From Eledone cirrhosa (taxonomy: Eukaryota; Mollusca; Cephalopoda; Octopoda; Eledonidae): 64,000 nt of DNA. The stretch lies in the NCBI GenBank assembly GCA_964016885.1, contig OZ024743.1:20125295-20189294 (forward strand). Reading direction: 5' to 3'. Under the pieces are notes generated by a model. It was not told the origin of the DNA. It worked only from the letters and a program-made list of their open reading frames with translations, and made no database searches. This document shows positions 55,975 to 64,000 of this stretch, one piece after another. Within the stretch, counting starts at the first letter, position 1; the number at the start of each line of letters is the position of its first letter. The position numbers and the translations under genes were made by a program.

Positions 55975-56080
55975 ACAAAAGGTGACTACAATGATTACCA
56001 TCAGAAAGGGCATCCATTCATAAAATACATCAAAAAGTCCCATCCAACCGTTGCCAGCTTGAAAAAGTACTATGATTAAA
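55975..56080 (+). repeat. Degenerate LINE/SINE tail
   Basis: CAGAAAGGGCATCCATTCAT and CCCATCCAACCGTTGCCAGC. Confidence 0.5.
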
Positions 56081-56589
56081 GTGTTGAATGACATACTATG
56101 AGATATCTGGTTTGGCTCTTTGCTTTCAAAGATCAATTTCACCCTCCTATCCCTCACTTCCTGATATATCGGATGAAGCAATGAGACAACTACTTCAGCA
56201 TCGCAATCTCATCAATTTGCATAAATAGAAAACCTGGACTAAAGTGAGATACATGATAGAATAGAAATAAATATGGAAACCTTTATATAATTATGCATAG
56301 TCAAGTTGAGAAAACCAACTGGTGCAGCTCTATGTGGTAATTTGGCTTGTTAGTGATAGCAGCCAAATTCTCTTAAATCAAACCCTACTATCAGGTAAAT
56401 TCACAGAACATTTGCCAAACAAATATATTTCAAATAACACTACAGATATTTAAAAATGTAAAATGATGGGAAGGGCATGGGCTCTGGGGTCACAGGAGGA
56501 TGGGAGGGGAAGGTGGAGGGTGATGGGCTCTAGGCCTAGGGGCAGAGCATATTAGATAATATATTCATGAATTTATAGCTTGGGTACTT
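56081..56589. other. Unassigned sequence
   Basis: GC-richer GGGAGGGGAAGGTGGAGG at 56,504; AGCAGCCAAATTC at 56,359 recurs at 34.9 kb. No gene. Confidence 0.3.
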
Positions 56590-56790
56590 TAAACCTGGTG
56601 GATCCCATCACGTCTCCTAATCTGAATACAGCTGATTCTTTTTTCCAGAGAAGGAAAGAGATGATGAGAAAGAGTTATAAAAGAAGAATTAACTTCAGTA
56701 CTGGACTGGCACTTTTGCCAGATACATGGCAAATCTTTTAATCCAATGTTCTAATTCGTTCCACTAGATCATGTAGTACTAGATATATAA
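56590..56790 (-). repeat. SINE-B fragment
   Basis: GGTGGATCCCATCACGTCTC, TTTTTTCCAGAGAAGGAAAG and CAGTACTGGACTGGCACTTT. Confidence 0.55.
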
Positions 56791-57699
56791 AGATGGGATG
56801 GGCATAGTTTGAATGTCTGTGAGCCTAGATTTACTCAGTCAGGTATTATCTGGGGTTAACCAATAACACAAATAATAAAATAATAATAAAATAGATTAAT
56901 TCTTTCATTTCTTTAACCATCACACGATAAAGAAAAATTTAGAAATATTCTACGATAGAATTTTAAGAGTATAATTTCCAGTCCAATATATTTTAGGATT
57001 GAATTTCCTATAAAAAGAATAGTTATAAATATCAAAATAAGCTTAAGTAAACTCCTATTACAGAAAAGTTTGTGCACAATTGACAAAATGTCTTACAGAT
57101 AAATTTTAACCAAGTTCTCTTCAAAAATTATCCACACTTGACTAAACCACTAATGTAATAACACAGTTTTCAGTTTCCTTAAATTATAAGACAATGTTAT
57201 ACCTTAACCACCAACCATAGTATTAACAAAATTTTTAGATAAAAATGGAATCACATAAAAGATCAAAACAATACATGATTGATGTTGAGGAATACATTTT
57301 GTCCATTTTGCCAAACCAAGGTTCAATAATTTTATTTTTATTTCATTAATATATTTTTTAGTGTTTCTACAATAACAACTTAACAACTTATCATATAAAT
57401 CAAACTTTCTTATTGGTCTAAGTTCAATCTAGAATTTGTCTGGTCAAGCAAACCTTTCTTAGAATGGTAGCTGGTTGAAAATTAACCTCACATACAAAAT
57501 ATAGAATGAGCAATGTCACCACATATATACAAAATCATCAATAAAGGAGATATTGTAAGAATTCTAAATTGTTTCTTTACACTCTGAACAAAATTCACTA
57601 TGGTGCACATCACACAACAGCAAATTTATAAATAAAGGATGTATGAAGCTGTAACTCGTACTGGAATCATAGGGCTGCCGTAGTGACATGGCATTTTGA
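56791..57699. other. Gene-free stretch
   Basis: AT-rich; nothing supported. Confidence 0.35.
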
Positions 57700-57968
57700 G
57701 GGCATTTTAAACTTGGCTGAATCCATCATCTCTCCAAGTTTGAACACAATCAATTTCATCCAAAGGAGAAAGTGATAGAAAGGAAATGAGAAAGAGTTAG
57801 AGAGGAGGAATCGACTCTGGTACTGGACTGGTACTTTTTTTTATAAACTTTGAAAGGATGAAAAGCAAAATTTACCTTGATGAGATTTGAACTCATATGA
57901 AAAAACCAGAATGAATATTACAAAGCATTATCTCGGATGTTCATATAATTCTGCCAATTCACCACCAA
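57700..57968 (-). repeat. SINE-B, minus strand
   Basis: ATCCAAAGGAGAAAGTGATA, TACTGGACTGGTACTTTTTT, GATGAGATTTGAACTCATAT and AATTCTGCCAATTCACCACC. Confidence 0.75.
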
Positions 57969-58669
57969 AAAGAGATATAATTGACTAAATCAACTCTGCT
58001 ATATTCCTGGTATTTGTTATATCTGTTTCAGAGAAATGACATGAAAAGTAAACTCTCAGATTTTAAATCTCAAAATATAGAAATGTAACTGAATAATGCA
58101 AGACCTTTTCTTTAGCGCTCTATTGTTGCTGCCTTTCACCACTTTGTTTTGCACAAAAATGGATAAAGTCACAAGCAAGGATAGTTATAATATCAATGCC
58201 CTAAAAAGTTCAAGCATACTTTGGTGATTTCAAATCTGAATCAACAACTGACATTTACTTTGAATGCAGTATTAAATAGTGATATAGAATAATTTACCAT
58301 ATATAATTTGTGGTTTCCCTGGTTTTGGCACTGCGGATTATATATATACACCTAGTTAATCTGTTCATGGTTTCAAACTTATATAACTTTATGTGTTAAC
58401 TCTGGATGAGAAATTTATTAACTTTTCACACCATTGAGTGCTTTGTGATTGTCCCAGACAATTCAATTGGTATTTGCCCTTATTGTAGTTACAATTTGAT
58501 TCAATATAATTTTATATATATTATAAGGATTTTCTGCACTAAAATTCTTATAATATTTTAAAATCATAAGCCTATATGTGGACATATACATATGTTTCTG
58601 TATCTATACATGTGTATATGCAGTTACTTTATGATAAATTTCGGAAATGTTTTACATATTTTTACAGTT
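57969..58669. other. Gene-free stretch
   Basis: AT-rich; nothing supported. Confidence 0.35.
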
Positions 58670-59300
58670 CTATTAATTGACTGTACTTGCAGCTTCTGCC
58701 TAACTATACCCTTTCTGCTTCTGTGAAACCCAGCTTCTCAAGATTTGTACTGAGACAGTTAGTAACATATCCCTAAGTCACAATTATCACAGGCACAAAT
58801 CTAAAGGTATAGTCAGGGTGAATAGCAGCAGATTCCTCATTAGTTCACCATAGATGTTCTCCTTTTCGGTAATTATTAGCATTATACTGACATCTTCTTA
58901 GCAGCTGATTTCCACTCCTGTGCCTGCCTTCTTTTCTCTTTTCCTTATTACTATATCTGGTCTGAAATGTTTGTATTTTATTGAGGTTTTGACTGGAACA
59001 TTCTACCTGTACTTTTTCATATTATGTAGGTATATGTCCTCCACATAACTGGCACTTTTTATACATTTATTCTTAGGGCTATCCTTTCTACGGCTATATT
59101 GTATAGTGTTTCTACTATATGATGCCTCATATGTAGATAGCATTCTGATGACATCTTTGGACTGCTGCTTATGATGTTGGTGATATCTCCAATGTTTATT
59201 AAGCAAAATCTGCAACTGTTGTCATATCTAGGTGTTTTTCCTGCAACCCTATCTCTTTTGTGTATTAGGTATTTCGTTATTTCCTGGTTTGGGATTGCAA
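58670..59300 (-). pseudogene. LINE C-terminal remnant (restriction-like endonuclease end)
   Basis: The minus strand has HKQQSKDVIRMLSTYEASYS and NTIQYS. Then follow KNKCIKSASYVEDIYLHN, VPVKTSIKYKHFRPDI, and, after stops, a LEKLGFTEAE segment with a KLQVQSI end. The SYVEDIYLHN-KP-(P/D)I order is repetitive in cephalopod genomes as I recall, and the terminal part resembles the remnant at 30.4 kb. Confidence 0.5.
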
Positions 59301-59629
59301 AAGTATATCCTTCAAAGTGAGAACAAATATAGCAATTGTTAGTCCAAGAAAGACTGTTTTGCTTAGCTATATTACTCTCACTTTGAAGCTTTCTGGCAAC
59401 ATGATTTTTTGGCTAAGCCTGCAAGTTTTCATCCATGTATGTGGTTGTTTGAGGGATGCAATTATCTACTATGTCATCCAACATATTACTCACCTCACAT
59501 CCTTGCTTGCTCTCCCCCTTGGCTTCTCACCACCTGCTCCAAATCAATCTTTGATCTTTAGTTTTATTCATATCTTCTGGAGCTTGAACAAGGAAATATT
59601 ATATTCTACATCTCACACTTTAAAATGTT

Positions 59630-59890
59630 AGTGATGGTACCACAAAATAAGGAACTCGGTGTCCACCTTATCAGGTGATAGTGGTGGTGCCACAAGAAAA
59701 AGAACCCTATAAACACTGTGAAATGGTTAGCATTAATAAGGGTATCTAACTGTTGAAAACATGTCAAAATGGAACAAATGAACAAGAAAATTGTTTGGCT
59801 TGTTTGTTTAGTCCCAAAATGTAACAACCTGTCTGATCCATGCAAGCACAGAAAATAGATGAAAAATGGTTATAATGATGGTGATGGATA
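59630..59890 (+). repeat. Degenerate LINE 3' UTR/tail
   Basis: GTGATAGTGGTGGTGCCACA, AATAAGGGTATCTAACTGTT, GATCCATGCAAGCACAGAAA and a (GATG)n end. Confidence 0.65.
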
Positions 59891-60157
59891 TCTATGGCAA
59901 ATGAACTTTTCAAATCTCATCAATATGTTGTCTATTTTTTTGCCAATGTTGGCTCGCCAGTTTTCTTGGATTTGGATTTTACTCTATTTTAATAATGGAA
60001 TAATATATTAAGAAAATAATATATTATTGCTTAAAGAAAATTCTTTTTTAAGTTGGACTTTTCAGAATAGCTAGGTCAGGGAACTTGTAAAAATGTTAGT
60101 TTTCAAATAACCAGTTGTTAAAAGTTTGACAGCTCAACTCTGTATATATACTATCAT
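59891..60157. other. Unassigned sequence
   Basis: AT-rich; nothing supported. Confidence 0.3.
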
Positions 60158-60344
60158 CATCATTTTACATCTGCTTTCTATATTGGCATGGACTGGATGT
60201 GTTGTTACATTCTTAGTCAGTTCATATCTGAAGTTACTGCTCTCCCAGATGTGTTGGATGACCATATCTGAATCGTATTCTCAAGCTTTGGAATACTTGC
60301 TATAGCACTTTTGCAATCCAACTAATTTACAGAGTGTACTGGAC
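60158..60344 (-). repeat. LINE/SINE tail
   Basis: ATCATCATCATTTTACATCT, then CCAACTAATTTACAGAGTGT. Confidence 0.55.
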
Positions 60345-60530
60345 ACATTTTATCATTGCACAGACACTAGAAACATTTTTTGTCTACAGATACAAGCACC
60401 TTTAACATAGTTCTCAGGGAGATTCAGTGTGATACTGTCTGATATTTTGGCTAGCTGAGACAACTGAAGTATGGTGAAATATAGTGCTATGCTCATGAAC
60501 AAATCACATAAACACTAAGCCAGAGACCTT
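60345..60530 (-). repeat. tRNA-related SINE (same subtype as 7,940-8,190)
   Basis: ATTGCACAGACACTAGAAAC, TAGTTCTCAGGGAGATTCAG and AACACTAAGCCAGAGACCTT. Confidence 0.6.
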
Positions 60531-60600
60531 CACACACACACACACATACACCCACCCACACACACACACACACATATATGTATATATGGGTATGTGTGTT

Positions 60601-60650
60601 TCATCATCATCATCATCATCATCATCATTTTACATCAGCTTTTGATGATG
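60601..60650 (-). repeat. (CAT)n with LINE tail start
   Basis: (CATCAT)n then TTTTACATCAGCTTTTGATGATGATGT, a short self-complementary junction. Confidence 0.6.
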
Positions 60651-60674
60651 ATGTATATATGTATATATATATAT

Positions 60675-61030
60675 AAAGTAGAATGTTATTCAAAGGCAAA
60701 CATTCCTAGGCTTCCACATCCTCCCTGCAGCCCAGATATAGCTCCATGTGGTTTCTTCTTCTTCCCTAATTTGAAATCAAAGTTGAAGGGAGATAGTTTG
60801 GGGACTGTGGAAAATATACAAAAAATTGTAACCCCCAAGCTATGGATGCTCACAGAAAATGACTTCCTGCACTGTTACAATCAATGGAAAAAACATTGGA
60901 ACCACTGTGTGACTTCATGTATGTCCAATATACATTTAAATAAAACATCAGTACCCTTACTTTTGGAACAAAATTCATATCTGATAATCCTGGGATATAT
61001 GGTCTATAAATCCTGTACTCAAAAAATTAA
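60675..61030 (+). pseudogene. mariner-type transposase, C-terminal fragment, catalytic Asp lost
   Basis: The frame reads IPRLPHPPCSPDIAPCGFFF, then PNLKSKLKGDSLGTVENIQK and ENDFLHCYNQWKKHW. The P-P-x-SPD-APC-(D)-FFLFP block carries the third catalytic Asp of DD34D mariner transposases. Here that Asp is Gly, so the copy is inactive whatever its length. The N-terminal helix-turn-helix and first two Asp are missing, and the inverted terminal repeats were not found. Confidence 0.8.
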
Positions 61031-61455
61031 CTACTTTAAATATTATTGCCATCATTATTGATGGCACATATTTATTAGTAATAAGCTTAACAGTTGAGCA
61101 CTCACATAGAATTTCAAAAATTAATGATTTATACAGCAGTAACATATCACATTCTTATTTATTTCATTTATCTCTATTTATTTTCAAATTATTATAATTT
61201 AATGGTATGTACGATTTTTATATTTACATTAACTGTGATTTCCAAGTGGGAATATAGCTGTATAGACGCCCTAAAATAGATTGATACTATAACTATATAC
61301 ATACATATTTATAAATAATTAGTACGATTATAAATTTTCTGGTTATATGTGTGTGTGCTTGTATCTGTACATGTGCATGTTTGAATCTGTACATATACAT
61401 ATGCACATGTATATGGGTCTATATATATATATTATATTTATCACATATATATATA
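61031..61455. other. Unassigned AT-rich sequence
   Basis: Nothing supported. Confidence 0.3.
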
Positions 61456-61476
61456 TCATCATCATCATCATTTTAC

Positions 61477-61531
<55 letters not shown>

Positions 61532-61562
61532 TGTACAGCCGACCATGTTATTCTTCAATCTT

Positions 61563-61609
<47 letters not shown>

Positions 61610-61620
61610 AATATATATAT
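61456..61620. repeat. (CAT)n, (AT)n and poly(T) cluster
   Basis: CATCATCATCATCATTTTACG (LINE tail scrap, minus), a long AT run, 18 T, then another long AT run. Confidence 0.9.
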
Positions 61621-61844
61621 CCACTTCAGTTTACAAATATGTAGGAAAAGTATTCTATATAGAAGCAATGTATAGTTAATTGTAGTGTTAATATTACTTT
61701 TCATTACTAGTCAGTGTTTTACAAATGAATGCCATTGGTCATACAAGGCACAATGTGCGTAACATAGCTTCATATCATAGTTATTGAAATAGAAATACTT
61801 AAAAAACTATAAATTACCTATAAAAATTACATATATAATAATTG

Positions 61845-62025
61845 TTTCTACTTTTGGCACAAGGCCAGCAATTACCCAGTACATTACTGGTACTTTATTT
61901 TATCGACCCCGTAAGGATGAAAGGCAAAGTTAACCTTGGCGGGATTTGAACTCAGACCGTAAAGGGACGTAACTATGCTGGAAAGCATGGCGTCCGACTC
62001 TCTACCGATACTGCCAATCCACATA
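61845..62025 (-). repeat. tRNA-related SINE-A, best preserved copy
   Basis: Complete order from TAATTGTTTCTACTTTTGGC to CTCTACCGATACTGCCAATC, with intact A- and B-box regions on the minus strand. Confidence 0.92.
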
Positions 62026-62047
62026 TATAATAATAATAATAGTATAT

Positions 62048-62285
62048 ATTATGGCTTAGTGGTTAGAGCATTGGCCTTGCAATCGAAAGGATGTGAGTTC
62101 AATTCTCAGACCGGGTGATGTGTTGTTTCCTTGAGCAAGACACTTTATTTCACATTGCTCCAGTTTACTCAGCTGTAGAAATGAGGTTAGTGTTAGGAAG
62201 GGCATCCAGCTGTAGAAATCAAGCCAGAATCAGTTCCTGAATGAGCAAGACAAGGTCAGCCAATTAGACACTGCCCGCAAGAGGA
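62048..62285 (+). mobile_element. SINE-C, plus strand (left half of inverted pair)
   Basis: A-box TGGCTTAGTGGTTAGAGCA, B-box region TGTGAGTTCAATTC, then CAGCTGTAGAAATGAGG fused directly to TTAGTGTTAGGAAGGGCATC of the LINE-type tail (internal deletion). It ends in GAGGACAATC without the (GATGAT)n terminus. Confidence 0.88.
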
Positions 62286-62518
62286 CAATCTCATTTACAG
62301 TGAGTGCTGGGTGATTTTTTGCCGTGGCACCTCCACGACCACATTGCAGTGGAATAATAGGGACTCCAGTCCCTATCATCTCATTTCTACAGCTGAGTAA
62401 ACTGGAGCAATGTGAAATAAAGTGTCTTGCCAAGGAAACAACACATCACCCGGTCTGAGAATTGAACTCACAACCTTTTGATTGCAAGCCCAATGCTCTA
62501 ACCACTAAGCCATGAACC
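62286..62518 (-). mobile_element. SINE-C, minus strand (right half of inverted pair)
   Basis: The complement of a SINE-C with GTGCTGGGTGATTTTTTGCC, TCCAGTCCCTATCATCTCAT and CACTAAGCCATGAACC. It abuts the plus-strand copy tail to tail. Confidence 0.88.
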
Positions 62519-62574
62519 TATATATATATATATATGTATGTATTTATAAATATTTTTGTATATATATCGTTATA

Positions 62575-62800
62575 TTTTAGTAGAGTCATGCTGGCAATAA
62601 AAACACACACATCTGTTGGTTTTCACTTCACTTTATTACAAATTTCCAGTTGGTTAGTTTAATAACTGGATCGTTGTTTAATTGTTTATTGTGAAAGCTC
62701 TTTTGTCACATTCTGTGACCTCCTCAGTGAATAATTTGTTATTTTGTGTCTCTCCTTTGTTCTGCCCTACATCATCTTGTTTTTGTGAACTGTGTGTTTA
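62575..62800 (-). mobile_element. Element X relative
   Basis: TAGTAGAGTCATGCTGGCAA, CACTTCACTTTATTACAAAT, CAGTTGGTT and TTTTGTCACATTCTGTGACC match the outer half of element X (7,340-7,620) in inverted orientation. The hammerhead-like motif (62,690-62,727, minus) has CTGAGGA but AAAA instead of GAAA. Confidence 0.65.
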
Positions 62801-63012
62801 TGTATTGGGGTGAAGGGTGTGATTGGTTTTTACTTTGTCTTGTACATACACACATACATATATATGTGTGTAAGCACACACAGACATACACACAAAAATA
62901 ATTCATTTCCTGTAAAACTACTCAATGTTTCTTGTTTATATGTGCATTTCTATATTAATCTATTTTCTCTTTCTGCCTGTATATCTATCCTCCTCCTTCT
63001 TCTTCTTCTTCT

Positions 63013-63032
63013 TCTTGAGAGAGAGAGAGAGA

Positions 63033-63067
<35 letters not shown>
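63013..63067. repeat. (GA)n microsatellite
   Basis: GA dinucleotide run with single GTGA interruption, after (TTC)n. Confidence 0.95.
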
Positions 63068-63070
<3 letters not shown>

Positions 63071-63074
63071 CATG

Positions 63075-63535
63075 GGGGCAGAGTCCTCAAACACTTCTTC
63101 TAGCAGGTCCTGTCAGAAGCAACTCTCTCCAACTGATTCAGCTGAATCCCCAAGGGTTTTTCACCTGGTTTACCCTTGGGTCTCTTGCTGGCTGGTTTTG
63201 CTTGGAAAATCTGTCCAGCGATTCTTTCCTGAGACATTCTAATCACATGCCCATACTACCGGAGCTGTGATCTCTTAATTCACCTGGAGTGACTCTCTGA
63301 GTTACGCACTCTATCTAGTAACATTACTCCAAAGACCCTTTGGAGGAACCCCATTTCAGTTGCTTGTATTCATGATCATATTATTTCAATCATTTATGAC
63401 CATAGGTAAGTGTTGGCATGAATACCGCATTGATAATAGTGAGTTTGGCTTTTACACCTACATCCCTTCTGATTACCGAATGTTGAAGCTGGTACATTAC
63501 TGCACGAGCTCCTGCAATTCTTGCACATGAGAACA
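63075..63535 (-). pseudogene. LINE reverse transcriptase C-terminal remnant
   Basis: The minus strand reads VMYQLQHSVIRRDVGVKAKL, TIINAVFMPTLTYGHK, then, with shifts, VFGVMLLDRVRNSES, YGHVIRMSQERIAGQIF, and a GK-P-RG..P.-like end. It is the same family as the plus-strand scrap at 44.2 kb and preserves more of the linker. Confidence 0.7.
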
Positions 63536-63539
63536 ACAA

Positions 63540-63885
63540 TGGAAAAAGCAACAGCCACACTGTAAAGTGGTTGTATAGGTGCCACAACAAAAAGCACCCA
63601 GCCCACACTATTATTTGATCATGTAGGTGATATGACAAAAAGCACCCAATCCATGCTATAAAGTGGTCATATAGGTGTCATGACAAAACTGTAACACACT
63701 GTAAATGTGGTTGGCATTAGGAAGAGCATCAATCTGTAGAAACCAAGCCAAATCCAGTTCTGTAAGTGTAAGACATGGTCATCTGACCTGGCTTCTCTCA
63801 CTATGGGGCAACTTATCTAACCCATGCTAGCATGGAAAAATGGATGTTAAATGGTAATGATGAAGATTATGATGATGAGGATATA
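63540..63885 (+). repeat. LINE 3' UTR/tail with three internal units
   Basis: Three tandem units of about 60 bp of the type CACTGTAAAGTGGTTGTATA-GGTG...AAAAGCACCC (63,560, 63,604, 63,651), then ATTAGGAAGAGCATCAATCT, CCCATGCTAGCATGGAAAAA and a GATGAT-like tail. Confidence 0.8.
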
Positions 63886-63903
63886 CATGAATATATATAT
63901 ATA

Positions 63904-64000
<97 letters not shown>
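63886..64000. repeat. (AT)n microsatellite at the window end
   Basis: An uninterrupted AT run to the last base, apart from TGTACAT at 63,904. Confidence 0.95.

Noticed and set aside
62060..62120. tRNA gene
   Set aside because: The A and B boxes belong to the SINE-C head. No complete cloverleaf (acceptor and anticodon stems) can be drawn, and a SINE body follows.

Overview
The window looks like non-coding, transposon-rich DNA from a coleoid cephalopod, most likely an octopus. It is AT-rich and full of (TA)n, (CA)n and (ATG)n microsatellites. Dozens of tRNA-related SINE copies carry the block GGGTCGATAAAATAAAGTACC, which I know from cephalopod SINEs. There is no bacterial-style gene organisation, no operon, no rRNA, no CRISPR and no convincing functional tRNA. 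The species is inferred from repeat style and was not searched.

Host gene content is very small. The one exon I recognise with confidence is a 122-nt plus-strand exon at 55,453-55,574. It encodes one WD40 blade of TBL1X/TBL1XR1 (fly ebi), a subunit of the NCoR/SMRT corepressor complex, and both its splice sites are good. Much of the window may therefore be intron of that gene. Weaker exon candidates, not identified, are at 27,222-27,306 (minus), 52,801-52,824 (minus) and 10,541-10,739 (plus).

Layout: 1-730 is a CR1/jockey-like LINE 3' end. 754-1,090 is a 337-bp near-perfect foldback. 1,630-2,935 is RTE-like LINE copy A. 3,080-5,445 holds a canonical hammerhead ribozyme and a tandemly duplicated unit with degenerate hammerhead motifs. 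6,849-7,625 is an inverted-repeat element with a second kind of hammerhead-like motif (relative at 62.6 kb). 7.9-15 kb holds SINEs, LINE copies B and C and a minisatellite split by a SINE. 15.8-21.5 kb is a nearly full-length, frameshifted, GC-rich Tx1/L1-like LINE on the minus strand. 21.8-31.6 kb holds SINEs, two MITE-like elements and an (AGT)n array. 31.9-34.6 kb is LINE copy D, with an uninterrupted 5'-truncated ORF. 36.7-42.4 kb holds a SINE pair, Tx1-like remnants and LINE copy E. 43.5-54.7 kb holds a hAT/ZMYM1-like remnant, three other LINE C-terminal remnants, a hairpin cluster and LINE copy F. 55.4 kb is the TBL1-type exon. 58.7-64 kb holds further LINE remnants, a dead mariner transposase, an inverted SINE pair and a terminal (AT)n tract.

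Two themes stand out. First, hammerhead or hammerhead-like self-cleaving motifs sit just before AATAAA in at least two and perhaps four repeat families, the layout expected of Penelope-like elements or retrozymes. Second, the tRNA-headed SINE here ends in the same 3' sequence as the RTE-like LINE, including its (GATGAT)n tail, so the SINE is probably mobilised by that LINE. The LINE itself carries a PHD-type zinc finger just after its reverse transcriptase catalytic region.
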